Notes: generated by a model from the sequence alone, not told the origin. A stretch of DNA of 64,000 nucleotides from Roseibaca sp. Y0-43 (GCF_020667835.1 NZ_JAFMPR010000002.1:248001-312000), one strand, 5' to 3'. Positions 1 through 8,668 are shown, counted from the first letter of the stretch. A program made the numbers and translations.

Positions 1-1
1 G

Positions 2-1108
2 GCGCTCGCAGATGCGCAGGCCGAAGCCGCCGGGCGCGATGCGACGCTGGCGCAAATGGCCAACCTTCTGGACGAGGCCGAAGCCGCGCGTCTGGCCGAA
101 GCGGCGGCGGCGGAAGCCCTGCGCGCGCGCTTGGCCGATGTGGAAACCGCGCTCAGTGACGAAGAACAGACCCGGCTGGCAGAGGCCGCCGCTGCCGAAG
201 CCCTGCGTGCACGTCTGGAAGAGGCCGATACCGAATTGACCGCGCTGACCTTGGCGCTGGAAGCCGAGCGCGCGCGCGCCGAGGAAACGCTGACGCTTCT
301 GGCCGCCGCCCGCGCGGCGCAGGCAGAGCTGGAGGCCGATCTGCAGGCCGAGACCACCGCCCGCGACCGCGAGGCGGCGCTTTTGGCCATGGCGCGCCAG
401 ACCTTGGCCGAGCAGGACGCCGCCAGCGCTGACGATGCGCGGCGGTTGGAATTGCTGAACCAGCAGGTCGCGGCGCTGCGCGGTCAGGTTGGCGGCTTGC
501 AAGACCTGCTGGGCGAGGCCCGTGCGCGCGAGGATGCGGCGAATACGCAGATCGAGGCGCTTGGCGCCGATCTGAACCTTGCGTTGGCGGAACTGGCCGC
601 CGAGCAAAAGGCCCGTGCCGATCTGGAAGCGGCAGAGCGCGCGCGGCTGGAGCGCTTCCAGTCGGAATTTTTCGGGCGGCTGCGCGATGTGCTGGAAGGG
701 CGCGACGAGATCCAGATCGTGGGCGACCGTTTCGTGTTTTCGTCAGAGGTGCTGTTCGAACTCGGTTCTGCCGATCTGGCCGCCGAGGGCCGCGCGCAGA
801 TCACCAATGTGGTGAATATCCTGCGCGAGGTGTCTGACCGCATCCCCGACGACATCGACTGGATTTTGCGGGTCGATGGGCATACCGACAATCTGGCGCT
901 GGCACCGGGGGCCGAATTTGCCGACAACTGGGAGCTGAGCCAAGCCCGCGCGCTGTCGGTCGTGCGCTTCATGACAGAAAGCCTTGGCTTTCCGCCGGAA
1001 CGGTTGGCGGCCACCGGTTTTGGCGAATACCGTCCCGTGAACACGGCCAACACGCCAGAGGCGCGGGCGCAGAACCGCCGGATCGAGTTGAAGCTGACCG
1101 AGCGTTAA
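2..1108 (+). CDS. OmpA-family peptidoglycan-binding protein with long coiled coil (5' end outside window)
   Basis: The frame is open from the first bases, so the true start lies upstream; about 368 residues are visible. The first two thirds are Ala/Glu/Arg/Leu-rich heptads typical of a coiled coil, including two near-identical copies of an RLAEAAAAEALRARL segment near bases 90 and 170. The C-terminal third (about bases 730-1100) is an OmpA/MotB-type domain with GHTDN near 878 and NRRIE near 1074, the usual peptidoglycan-contact residues. Such proteins anchor envelope complexes to the cell wall; many Rhodobacterales pair one with an ExbB/MotA-like channel, but that partner would be outside the window, so this is inference. 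The stop overlaps the stop of the convergent fliG. Confidence 0.85.
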   Translation, partial: ALADAQAEAAGRDATLAQMANLLDEAEAARLAEAAAAEALRARLADVETALSDEEQTRLAEAAAAEALRARLEEADTELTALTLALEAERARAEETLTLLAAARAAQAELEADLQAETTARDREAALLAMARQTLAEQDAASADDARRLELLNQQVAALRGQVGGLQDLLGEARAREDAANTQIEALGADLNLALAELAAEQKARADLEAAERARLERFQSEFFGRLRDVLEGRDEIQIVGDRFVFSSEVLFELGSADLAAEGRAQITNVVNILREVSDRIPDDIDWILRVDGHTDNLALAPGAEFADNWELSQARALSVVRFMTESLGFPPERLAATGFGEYRPVNTANTPEARAQNRRIELKLTER

Positions 1109-2214
1109 TCCTCCTCTTCCTCGTGCTTGATTAGCGTGATCGTGCCCGCATCCGCCATCGCGCGCACCGCGCCCGCGACGCGGGATTGCGCGGCGTCGAG
1201 CGCCTTGGCCGTCGGGCGGGGCAGGGTGGCCGCATCTTCACGCAGCCCTTCGGCCAGACGTTTGCTCATGTTGGACAGCAAGAATTCCATCGTCGGGGTG
1301 CAGCCGGGGTCTTGCGCGGCAAGGATCAGGCGCAGATCATCCTCGGCCACCGCGCGCACGACACTGGCCACATCGCGCGGATTGACCCGCGCCGGGATGT
1401 CCTGAAAGGTGAAGATCGCCTTGCGCACGCCGGTGGCGAAGGCCGCATCCGACCGCTCCAACCCTTGCAGCAGTTCGTCGCGCAAACCGGCGGCGGTAGA
1501 GTTCAGAATTTCGCCCACACGCCGGGTCGAGGGGGTGGCAAAGGCGCGCGCGGGTTTGTCACGCAGCTGTTCGGCCAGCGCCGCGCCAATGCGCGCCACG
1601 GCATCGGGCGCGATGGTTTCAGTGCGCGCGACCGCCAGCGCCAGCACTTGCGCCAGATCGCCGGGCAGCGCGGCCAGAAGGCCCGCCGCCTTTTCGGTGC
1701 TCAGCTTCGACAGAACGACCGCTCCCACGACCGTGCTTTCCTGCTGAAGGATGCGCAACAGCTCTGCATCATCGGCCAATTCGATATCGGTCCAGGGGTC
1801 GGCCCCATCGCCGCCGCGCGCGAGCGCACGTAACTGCTTGGTGGCCTGCGCATCCAGCTTGCCATCCAGCAGTTTCAACGCCTCTTCCAAACTGTCGGGA
1901 AAGGACAGCCCGACCTGTTCCAGCATCTCGACGAATTCCTCGACCACCGCGCACATGGTGGGCCGGTCGATCAGCCGCAAGGACGCCAGCGCGCGCGTCA
2001 TTTCTGTCTGGTCCTGCGACGGGATGGCCCCGAAAGGAAAATCAACCCCTTCGGCCAGCAGAACCCGCACGATGATCGCGGCTTTCTGCGTGCCCGTCAG
2101 ATGGTCGGTGCGCGCCCGTGGCTTGGGCTGCGGGGCAGGGCGCGCCGTAGGGGGCTGCGCAGAGATACCGGGGGCCACCCCCCCGGTCGCCAGCGCGATA
2201 TTCGATCCGGACAT
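1105..2214 (-). CDS. fliG: Flagellar motor switch protein FliG
   Basis: A 369-residue FliG-type protein. After a Pro-rich leader of about 35 residues it has the LTGTQKAAIIVRVLLAEGV segment typical of FliG N-domains, helical middle repeats, and a C-domain with a DDLRLILAAQD-like stretch corresponding to the charged stator-facing region. FliG sits at the cytoplasmic face of the flagellar basal body and transmits torque from MotAB. The N-terminal extension is longer than in enteric FliG. It lies alone here, without other flagellar genes in view, tail-to-tail with an OmpA-type peptidoglycan-binding gene (4-bp stop overlap). The Asp/Glu-rich C-terminus (HEEEED) is unusual but compatible with the family. 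Confidence 0.85.
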   Translation of the reverse strand: MSGSNIALATGGVAPGISAQPPTARPAPQPKPRARTDHLTGTQKAAIIVRVLLAEGVDFPFGAIPSQDQTEMTRALASLRLIDRPTMCAVVEEFVEMLEQVGLSFPDSLEEALKLLDGKLDAQATKQLRALARGGDGADPWTDIELADDAELLRILQQESTVVGAVVLSKLSTEKAAGLLAALPGDLAQVLALAVARTETIAPDAVARIGAALAEQLRDKPARAFATPSTRRVGEILNSTAAGLRDELLQGLERSDAAFATGVRKAIFTFQDIPARVNPRDVASVVRAVAEDDLRLILAAQDPGCTPTMEFLLSNMSKRLAEGLREDAATLPRPTAKALDAAQSRVAGAVRAMADAGTITLIKHEEEED

Positions 2215-2285
2215 GACAAGCCTGTTGCAAAGCTACAGACCGACCCTAGGCCCGAACCCCTGAAGAATTCGTTGACGCGCCCAAC

Positions 2286-2310
2286 AAAAAACGCCCCTCG
2301 GAGAGGGGCG
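2286..2310 (-). terminator. Rho-independent terminator
   Basis: An 8-bp GC stem CGCCCCTC/GAGGGGCG with a GGA loop (2292-2310) is followed, on the minus strand, by six U residues (A-run at 2286-2291). It sits 7 bases past the stop of the small gene at 2317 and would end the purB/small-gene transcript before fliG. Confidence 0.85.
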
Positions 2311-2316
2311 CTGGAA

Positions 2317-2481
2317 TTAGCTGGTGGCGGGTGTGATGCAGCTGCCGCTTTCGCTGTCATAGACTTGGCCTTCGGCGCAAGCATTCGCGGTCGCTTCTTT
2401 TTGCCAGCTGCACCCGCTGGCAAGGGCCATCCCCGGAAGAAAGCCGAGAGTGAGGGCTGCAAGAGTCATCTTCAGTTTCAT
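2317..2481 (-). CDS. Small secreted three-cysteine protein, 54 residues
   Basis: An open frame of 54 residues starting MKLKMTLAALTLGFLPGMAL, i.e. a Lys-containing N-terminus and hydrophobic core of a signal peptide, then an ALAS-GC junction. The mature part is about 32 residues with Cys at 24, 35 and 48 and ends CITPATS. AAAGGTGAC precedes the ATG at a good distance, and a strong terminator follows at once, which supports a real gene. The cleavage region may be a signal peptidase I site (ALA/SG) or an imperfect lipobox at Cys24; if lipidated, Cys35 and Cys48 could pair. The EGQVYDSESGSC segment resembles short chitin-binding/peritrophin-like repeats, but function is unknown. It lies downstream of purB on the same strand. 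Confidence 0.72.
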   Translation of the reverse strand: MKLKMTLAALTLGFLPGMALASGCSWQKEATANACAEGQVYDSESGSCITPATS

Positions 2482-2550
2482 GCGTCACCTTTCATCTTGG
2501 GTAAGAGAAAGCCTAGCACGAATCTTGCGTTTTCAATACATGTTTCCGAA

Positions 2551-3855
2551 TTACTCGGCAAAGACGCGCGCGAAGATGGTTTCCACATGTTTCGTGTGGT
2601 AATCCAGATCGAATTTTGACCGGATCGCCTCTTCGCTAAGCGCGGCGCGAACATCTGCATCGGCCAGCAGTTCCTCCAGGAAATCCTTGCCTTCCTCCCA
2701 GACCTTCATCGCGTTGCGCTGCACAAGCGTATAGGCGGTTTCGCGGCTGACACCGGCTTGGGTCAGCGCCAAGAGCACGCGCTGGCTGTGGATCAGTCCG
2801 CGAAACTTGTTCATGTTCGCGATCATGTTGTCGGGGTAGACCACCAGCTTGTCGATCACGCCGGTCAGACGGGCGAGGGCGAAATCGAGCGTGACGGTCG
2901 CATCCGGGCCGATCATGCGCTCGACAGAGCTGTGCGAGATGTCGCGCTCGTGCCAGAGCGCCACGTTTTCCATGGCCGGGATGACTGCCATGCGCACCAG
3001 TCGGGCCAGACCCGTCAGGTTCTCTGTCAGGACCGGGTTGCGCTTGTGCGGCATGGCCGAGGAACCCTTTTGGCCCTTGCTGAAAAACTCTTCCGCTTCA
3101 AGCACTTCGGTGCGCTGCATGTGGCGGATTTCGATGGCGACGTTTTCGATGCTGCTGGCGATCACACCCAGCGTGGCAAAGAACATGGCGTGACGGTCGC
3201 GGGGGATGACCTGCGTGCTGATGGGTTCGGGGGACAGGCCCATCTGTTCGCAGACATGCGCCTCGACCGCGGGGTCGATATTGGCGAAAGTGCCCACCGC
3301 GCCGGAAATCGCACCCGTGGCGACCTCTGCGCGGGCAGCGGCCAGACGGTCCCGGTTGCGCTTCATCTCGGCATAGAAGCGCGCCAGGGTCAGGCCCATG
3401 GTCGTCGGTTCGGCATGAATGCCATGGCTGCGGCCCATGCGGATGGTGAATTTATGCTCCATCGCGCGGCGCTTGAGCGCATCCAGCAGCGCATCCATAT
3501 CGGCCAGAAGCAGATCGGCCGCGCGCACAAGCTGCACGTTGAACGTGGTGTCCAGCACGTCCGAGCTGGTCATGCCCTGATGCACGAAACGCGCTTCGTC
3601 ATTGCCGATGATCTCTGCCAGATGTGTCAGGAAGGCGATGACGTCATGCTTCGTGACGGCCTCGATCTCGTCGATGCGGGCCACGTCGAAGTCTACATCC
3701 TTGGCTTTCCAGACCGCAGCTGCGCTTTCTGCCGGGATCACACCCAGTTTTGCTTGCGCATCGCAGGCATGGGCCTCAATCTCGTACCAGATGCGGAACT
3801 TGGTTTCCGGCGACCAGATGGCAACCATATCGGGGCGGGAATAGCGCGGGATCAT
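2551..3855 (-). CDS. purB: Adenylosuccinate lyase
   Basis: 434 residues, normal length for PurB. It carries the fumarase/aspartase-superfamily signature SSAMPHKRNP around residue 264-274, TSSDVLDT near residue 97, and GRSHGIHAEPTT containing a catalytic His region. The enzyme makes fumarate in two purine steps: from SAICAR and from adenylosuccinate. The start MIPRYSRPDM is the standard alphaproteobacterial start. Upstream (3856-4034) is a shared divergent region toward the glycosyltransferase gene, with an AT-rich stretch around 3940-3975 where a promoter is likely. Confidence 0.97.
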   Translation of the reverse strand: MIPRYSRPDMVAIWSPETKFRIWYEIEAHACDAQAKLGVIPAESAAAVWKAKDVDFDVARIDEIEAVTKHDVIAFLTHLAEIIGNDEARFVHQGMTSSDVLDTTFNVQLVRAADLLLADMDALLDALKRRAMEHKFTIRMGRSHGIHAEPTTMGLTLARFYAEMKRNRDRLAAARAEVATGAISGAVGTFANIDPAVEAHVCEQMGLSPEPISTQVIPRDRHAMFFATLGVIASSIENVAIEIRHMQRTEVLEAEEFFSKGQKGSSAMPHKRNPVLTENLTGLARLVRMAVIPAMENVALWHERDISHSSVERMIGPDATVTLDFALARLTGVIDKLVVYPDNMIANMNKFRGLIHSQRVLLALTQAGVSRETAYTLVQRNAMKVWEEGKDFLEELLADADVRAALSEEAIRSKFDLDYHTKHVETIFARVFAE

Positions 3856-3999
3856 GCGGGCAAGCCTTTCGAGATACGACGTTGCGCGCCTGATAGCCGC
3901 TCGACAGGATTACCGCAAGTAACGCAGGGTCGCACAGGTTTATTTAACATAATACTGATTATGGGTATATTTGATCGGTCGCCATGCCCCCCGTGTTTT

Positions 4000-4016
4000 G
4001 TTAACATCTGGTTAAC
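4000..4016 (+). promoter_or_regulatory. CtrA-type box TTAA-N7-TTAAC
   Basis: TTAA at 4001-4004, seven bases, then TTAAC at 4012-4016: a perfect match to the full CtrA consensus known from Caulobacter and conserved in Rhodobacterales. Both halves read GTTAAC. It lies 19 bases upstream of the GTG start of the glycosyltransferase gene, overlapping where a promoter or untranslated leader would be. TTAA is rare in this GC-rich DNA, so chance occurrence is unlikely but not excluded. Confidence 0.6.
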
Positions 4017-4034
4017 GAAGCTTCCGGGGGTATC

Positions 4035-4979
4035 GTGACTTCAGTTTCTGCGTCACAACAGGTCTGGCGCGCCGATATGCCTGCGAGCGTGGATATTTGC
4101 ATCCCGTTCTTCAAGGACGACCCGGTGCCCCTGATCACGGAACTGGCCCAACAGGCCGATGCGCAGAGCTTTCGTGTCCAGCTGTGTGACGATGGCACGC
4201 AAGTGCCCGATCTGACGGCCCGCGTCTGCCAGGCGCTGGACAGCTTCCCCGGCCCCGCAGTGCTGCACACCCTTAGCCGCAACACGGGCCGCGCCAATGC
4301 GCGCAACGTCATGCTGCGCAACCTGCACGCCCCGTGGGTGCTGATGCTGGATGCCGATATGGGGCTGGACCGAACCGATTTCGTCGCGATCTACCAAGAC
4401 GCGGCAGACCGCTACGCGCAGCCCTGTTGCATTGTCGGCGGCTTCCGGGTCGATAAATCCGACATCCGCCCCGAAACCCGGCTGCACGCCGCGCAATCCA
4501 TGAAATCCGAATGCAAACCGGCGTCCGAGCGCGCGCGCGATCCGGGCCGCCATGTCTACAGCTCGTCGATTTTCGTGCATCGCGATGTGGTCGCGCAAAA
4601 CCTGTTCGATCCGCAATTCCAGGCCTGGGGCTGGGAAGACGTGGAATGGGGCTGGCGCATCTCGCGCGATTTCCCGGTCCTTCACATCGACAACCAGGCC
4701 CGGCATCGCGGGCTGGAACCCGATCTGGTGCTGATTGCCAAATATCAGGATTCGGTCGCGAGTTTTCGGCATATCAAGGGGTTATACCCGCGCGACGTGG
4801 CCCGGATGCCGATTGCGCGGGTCGCGCGTGCCGTCTCTTTCCTACCCTTTACCGACCGGCTGGCCAGCCTGTTCAGATCGCTGGCACTTGTGCCGGCCCT
4901 GCCCGTCAAATTGCGGCTTTACGCGCTGAAGCTCTATCGCGCATCGCATTACGCGGTGGCCTATCATGACAGAGGATGA
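4035..4979 (+). CDS. GT2-type glycosyltransferase
   Basis: 314 residues from a GTG start. The N-terminal half is a GT-A fold: SVDICIPFFKDDP opens the nucleotide-binding strand, NTGRANARN follows, and a DADMG metal-binding motif lies near residue 106. The second half has the AWGWEDVEWGWR segment (W-G-x-E-D-x-E), typical of the galactosyltransferase/chondroitin-synthase-like GT2 branch where Glu-Asp includes the base. No membrane segments are evident, so it probably works in the cytosol on a lipid-linked or nascent glycan. It overlaps the downstream deacetylase gene by 14 bases, so the two are almost certainly co-translated. A CtrA-type box precedes it. Confidence 0.85.
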   Translation: MTSVSASQQVWRADMPASVDICIPFFKDDPVPLITELAQQADAQSFRVQLCDDGTQVPDLTARVCQALDSFPGPAVLHTLSRNTGRANARNVMLRNLHAPWVLMLDADMGLDRTDFVAIYQDAADRYAQPCCIVGGFRVDKSDIRPETRLHAAQSMKSECKPASERARDPGRHVYSSSIFVHRDVVAQNLFDPQFQAWGWEDVEWGWRISRDFPVLHIDNQARHRGLEPDLVLIAKYQDSVASFRHIKGLYPRDVARMPIARVARAVSFLPFTDRLASLFRSLALVPALPVKLRLYALKLYRASHYAVAYHDRG

Positions 4980-5736
4980 CGGCCACCAGCGGATGACCCT
5001 CTCGCGGCGCGTGGCGCGGCGGCTGACGGGCATGGTGCGCGTGGCGCCGATGCGGCCCGTGGGGGCCGGGTTTCACCTGTCGGTGGCCTTTGACGACTGC
5101 CCTGACAGCGCGTGCACGCGCGGGCTGGAGGTGCTGCAACCCCACGGGCTGCACGCCACCTTCTACATTGCCACGGGCCTGCTGGGCCAAGACGGGGTAT
5201 CCGGGCCGATCACGACGCCCGCGCGCCTGCGGACATTGGCAAGCGACGGCCACGAGATCGCGCTGCACACCCATTCCCATGCCGATCTGACAACGCTCGG
5301 CCCGGCACAGGCCTTGGCGGATATTCAGACCAATATCAGCGCGTTACAGGATATTCTTGGCGCGAACCCCAGCCCGCATTTCGCCTATCCCTATGGCGAA
5401 ACCACCCTGCCCCTGAAACGCGCGCTGATGGGGCATGTGGCCACCGCGCGCGGGGTGCGTGGCGGGGTGAACCGCGCCTTTGCCGACCGGATGCAGCTTT
5501 ACGCCTGCGATCTGGGCAGTCACCGGCCCGACAATCTGGGCGCGGCGCAGCGACTTATGGAAAATGCTGCAACAACAGGTGGTTGGGTCGTTTTGTTCAC
5601 GCATGATGTGCAGGATGACCCCAGCCCCTACGGCATTGCCCCGCGGGATCTGGACGCGCTGTTGCAACAGGCCATCGCCCTTGGCGCAACCCCGCGCCCG
5701 GTGGGCGCAGTTTGGTCGCAGCTTTCTGACGCGTAA
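4966..5736 (+). CDS. Polysaccharide deacetylase (CE4/NodB-like)
   Basis: 256 residues. VAFDDCPDS near residues 40-48 corresponds to the TFDDGPD motif (catalytic and metal Asp), and HTHSHAD near 102-108 supplies the two metal His ligands; FAYPYGE and a late LFTHDV correspond to CE4 motifs 3 and 5. The family removes N- or O-acetyl groups from polysaccharides. No signal peptide is seen, unlike many secreted CE4 enzymes; with the overlapping glycosyltransferase this suggests modification of a sugar or lipid-linked intermediate inside the cell. The Cys replacing Gly in FDDC is a modest deviation from the consensus. Confidence 0.85.
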   Translation: MTEDDGHQRMTLSRRVARRLTGMVRVAPMRPVGAGFHLSVAFDDCPDSACTRGLEVLQPHGLHATFYIATGLLGQDGVSGPITTPARLRTLASDGHEIALHTHSHADLTTLGPAQALADIQTNISALQDILGANPSPHFAYPYGETTLPLKRALMGHVATARGVRGGVNRAFADRMQLYACDLGSHRPDNLGAAQRLMENAATTGGWVVLFTHDVQDDPSPYGIAPRDLDALLQQAIALGATPRPVGAVWSQLSDA

Positions 5737-5763
5737 CTTGCATGTGTAAGTAATATTCAAAAC

Positions 5764-5791
5764 TTGCAATATGAACATGCTCGGCTATATA
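5764..5791 (+). promoter_or_regulatory. Predicted promoter for sulP
   Basis: TTGCAA (5764-5769), 16-base spacer, TATATA (5786-5791) in an AT-rich patch, about 70 bases before the sulP start. An AACTTGCA direct repeat (5735 and 5761) and a GCATGT...ACATGC pair flank it and may be regulator sites. Confidence 0.5.
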
Positions 5792-5861
5792 GGGGCCAAA
5801 TCCCAGCCGCCCTGCCCGCCTGCACGCGGGTTTCCCCGGCCCAAGACACAGGTTCGCCCCG

Positions 5862-7625
5862 ATGCTCAAGCACTATCTTCCCATCCTGACATGGTTGCCC
5901 GGCTATTCGCGCGACGATCTGACAAATGACGCGATCGCCGCCGCCGTGGTCACGATCATGCTGATTCCGCAGGGCATGGCCTATGCCATGCTCGCGGGCC
6001 TGCCGCCGCAAGCCGGGCTTTACGGCGCGATCCTGCCCTTGCTGATCTACGCGGTCTTTGGCACCTCGCGCCCCTTGGCGGTTGGTCCGGTGGCCGTGGT
6101 CGCGCTGATGACGGCGGCCTCTGCGGGCGCGGTGGCGACGGCGGGCAGCGCGGAATTTCACTATGCCGCCCTCTGGCTTGCGCTGATCTCGGGCGCGCTG
6201 ATGCTGGCGATGGGCGTGTTCCGGCTGGGCTTTGTAGCGAATTTCCTGTCGCACCCGGTGATCTCTGGCTTCATCACGGCAGCGGGCATCCTGATTGCTG
6301 CCAGCCAATTGCGCCATATCCTTGGCGCACCGATCAAGGGCAAGACCCTGCCAGAGGTGATCCCGTCCATTTTCGCCAACCTGACCAGCATCAACCCCGT
6401 GACGGTCATCTTGTCGGCAGCGCTTCTGACCTTCCTGTTCTGGTCGCGCAAAGGGGCCGCACCCCTGTTACAGCGCTACGGTATCCAGCCCGACATGGCG
6501 AAACTGCTGGCGAAAACCGCGCTTCTGGTGGCGGTCGTCGTCTCGACCCTGCTGACATGGATCTTTGGCCTGAGCAACTGGGGCGGCGTGGCGATCGTGG
6601 GGGATATTCCGCGCGGTCTGCCCGAATTCGGCCTGCCGCCGATGGATATGGGGCTGATCCAGCTGTTGCTGGTGCCCGCCGTGATGATCGCCATCGTGGG
6701 TTATGTGGAAAGTATCTCCATCGCGCAGACGCTGGCCGCGAAAAAGCGCCAGTCGGTGAACCCCGATAATGAGCTGATCGCGCTGGGGCTGGCCAATCTG
6801 GGCGCAGGCATCTCGAACGCCATGCCGGTGACGGGCGGTTTGTCGCGCACAATCGTCAACTATGACGCGGGCGTATCCACCCCTGCGGCGGGCGCGATGA
6901 CGGCGCTGTCCATCGGCGCGGCGATCATGGTGCTGACGCCGCTGATGTATTACCTGCCAAGCGCCACTCTGGCCGCGATCATCATCGTGGCGGTGCTGAG
7001 CCTGCTCGATTTCCGCGCCCTGCCCCGCACATGGTCCTATTCGCGCGCCGATGGCGCGGCGATGGCGGCAACCATGCTGGTCACGCTGACCATGGGGGTC
7101 GAGCAAGGCTTGCTGGCCGGTGTCGGCCTGTCGCTGGGCCTGTTCCTGTTCCGCACCTCGCGCCCGCATATGGCGGTGGTCGGGCAAGTGGCCGGGACCG
7201 AGCATTTCCGCAATGTCGAGCGTCACCGCGTTGTGACCGACCCAGAGGTCTTTGCCATTCGCGTGGATGAATCGCTCTATTTCCCGAACGCGCGCGCGCT
7301 GGAAGATCGGATCGTGAAAGCGCTCTCCGAGCAGCCCGGCCTGCGCCATGTGGTGCTGCAATGCACGGCGGTCAATTATATCGACGCCTCGGCGCTGGAG
7401 AGCCTTGAAGCAATCAACACCCGGCTGAAGGATGGCGGCGTGACCTTCCACCTGTCAGAGGTGAAAGGCCCGGTCATGGACCAGCTATCGCGCGGCCATT
7501 TCTTGGCCGACCTGACGGGCGAGGTGTTCCTGACGCAATTCGACGCGATGGCCAAACTCTCGCCCGAGCTGACGCAGGCGTGCCGCAGCGAGGACCGCTG
7601 CGACACCTTGTTGCGCACGGCATAA
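5862..7625 (+). CDS. SulP-family anion transporter with STAS domain
   Basis: 587 residues, typical SulP length. The first about 430 residues are strongly hydrophobic with the family signature region IPQGMAYAMLAGLPPQAGLY near residue 35-55; the last about 130 residues form a cytosolic STAS domain with YIDASALESLEAI, where the Ser resembles the regulated serine of anti-sigma antagonists. SulP proteins move sulfate, bicarbonate, or dicarboxylates through the inner membrane; substrate cannot be assigned from sequence. No carbonic anhydrase or sulfate-assimilation gene is adjacent. The following gene is a cytochrome b561 on the same strand after 106 bases. Confidence 0.92.
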   Translation: MLKHYLPILTWLPGYSRDDLTNDAIAAAVVTIMLIPQGMAYAMLAGLPPQAGLYGAILPLLIYAVFGTSRPLAVGPVAVVALMTAASAGAVATAGSAEFHYAALWLALISGALMLAMGVFRLGFVANFLSHPVISGFITAAGILIAASQLRHILGAPIKGKTLPEVIPSIFANLTSINPVTVILSAALLTFLFWSRKGAAPLLQRYGIQPDMAKLLAKTALLVAVVVSTLLTWIFGLSNWGGVAIVGDIPRGLPEFGLPPMDMGLIQLLLVPAVMIAIVGYVESISIAQTLAAKKRQSVNPDNELIALGLANLGAGISNAMPVTGGLSRTIVNYDAGVSTPAAGAMTALSIGAAIMVLTPLMYYLPSATLAAIIIVAVLSLLDFRALPRTWSYSRADGAAMAATMLVTLTMGVEQGLLAGVGLSLGLFLFRTSRPHMAVVGQVAGTEHFRNVERHRVVTDPEVFAIRVDESLYFPNARALEDRIVKALSEQPGLRHVVLQCTAVNYIDASALESLEAINTRLKDGGVTFHLSEVKGPVMDQLSRGHFLADLTGEVFLTQFDAMAKLSPELTQACRSEDRCDTLLRTA

Positions 7626-7731
7626 GGCGGAAAATTTTTTATAGCGCAGCGCCCCGCGCCGCGACGGAAACCCGGCCCTGCCGCGTTGGCAGGGAACACG
7701 CGCGAATCCGGTAGACCAAAGGACGCCCCAG

Positions 7732-8265
7732 ATGCCGCTGAAAAGCACCCCAACCCGCTATGGCAGCATTGCCATGGCCATTCACTGGCTGACCGCCTTG
7801 GCCATTCTGGCCCTGATGGTGACAGGCCAGATGATGGACGGCCCCATAGAGGACGCCCGCCAGATCGCCATTCTGCAATGGCATGTGCCCATCGGGCTGG
7901 CCGTGCTGGCGCTGACGCTGGCACGCATTCTGTGGTGGGTCATCGCAGACCGCCACCCCGACCCCTTGGGCACGGGCACGCAGGCCTTGGCCGCGAAAGC
8001 AGGCCATGCGGCGCTTTACGTGCTGCTTCTGGTCATGACCCTGTCGGGCATCGCGCTTATGGCGCTGTCAGGGGCCGGAGAGGTCGTGTTCTTCGGCAGC
8101 ACCGCGCCCTTGCCCGATTTCGGCGATTACCTGCCGCGCATCCCGCACGGGCTGGGGTCGAAGCTGATGATCGCGCTCGTGGGGCTGCATATCGCCGCCG
8201 CCATCTGGCACCAGCGTTTCAAGCGCGACGGGGCCATGACGCGCATCTTGCCCGAACGGTCCTGA
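7732..8265 (+). CDS. Cytochrome b561
   Basis: 177 residues with four membrane helices. The expected haem ligands are present: His18 (AIHW), His51 (QWHVP), His92 (AGHAALY) and His153 (GLHIAAA), with another His at 160. The bacterial b561 family is an inner-membrane di-haem protein passing electrons between quinone and periplasmic acceptors, and in some members disposing of superoxide. The ATG at 7732 follows after GTAGACCAAAGGACGCCCC, where AAAGGA is a reasonable ribosome site. A strong bidirectional hairpin follows the stop. Confidence 0.93.
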   Translation: MPLKSTPTRYGSIAMAIHWLTALAILALMVTGQMMDGPIEDARQIAILQWHVPIGLAVLALTLARILWWVIADRHPDPLGTGTQALAAKAGHAALYVLLLVMTLSGIALMALSGAGEVVFFGSTAPLPDFGDYLPRIPHGLGSKLMIALVGLHIAAAIWHQRFKRDGAMTRILPERS

Positions 8266-8286
8266 GCCCCGCGCCGCGCGCCCAAG

Positions 8287-8319
8287 CAAAAACGCCACTC
8301 CAATCCGGAGTGGCGTTTT
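8287..8319. terminator. Bidirectional terminator between cytochrome b561 gene and acpP
   Basis: Ten-bp stem AACGCCACTC / GAGTGGCGTT (8291-8300 and 8308-8317) with a 7-base loop. It has an A-run on the left and T-run on the right, so it can stop both convergent transcripts. Confidence 0.9.
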
Positions 8320-8357
8320 CAGTTCAAGGGCTTGCGCCCGAAACTCTCAGCGGTCGC

Positions 8358-8591
8358 TTACGCGGCCTCGGTGATGAATTTCACCGCATCGCCGAAGGTC
8401 TGGATGTTCTCGGCGGCGTCATCGGGGATCTCGATGCCGAATTCTTCTTCAAAGGCCATGACCAGTTCCACCGTGTCCAGGCTGTCTGCGCCCAGATCGT
8501 CGATGAAGGATGCGCCTTCCGTGATCTTGGCTTCGTCCACACCCAGGTGCTCGACGACGATTTTCTTCACCCGATCCGCGATATCGCTCAT
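8358..8591 (-). CDS. acpP: Acyl carrier protein
   Basis: 77 residues, acidic, beginning [16 protein letters not shown] and containing [10 protein letters not shown] with the phosphopantetheine-bearing Ser37. Length and sequence are standard for AcpP, the soluble carrier of growing fatty acyl chains. The open frame extends further upstream, but homology and a promoter in the extension place the start at 8591. It lies 118 bases downstream of fabG on the same strand with its own promoter; fabF is 29 kb away rather than next door. Confidence 0.97.
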   Translation of the reverse strand: MSDIADRVKKIVVEHLGVDEAKITEGASFIDDLGADSLDTVELVMAFEEEFGIEIPDDAAENIQTFGDAVKFITEAA

Positions 8592-8668
8592 GATAGTCCT
8601 CGTGTTGTTGCGGCCAAGGCTGGCCCTGAAATGTCCCTCGCCCGCCCCCACGGGCCTGCGTGCCGCGC

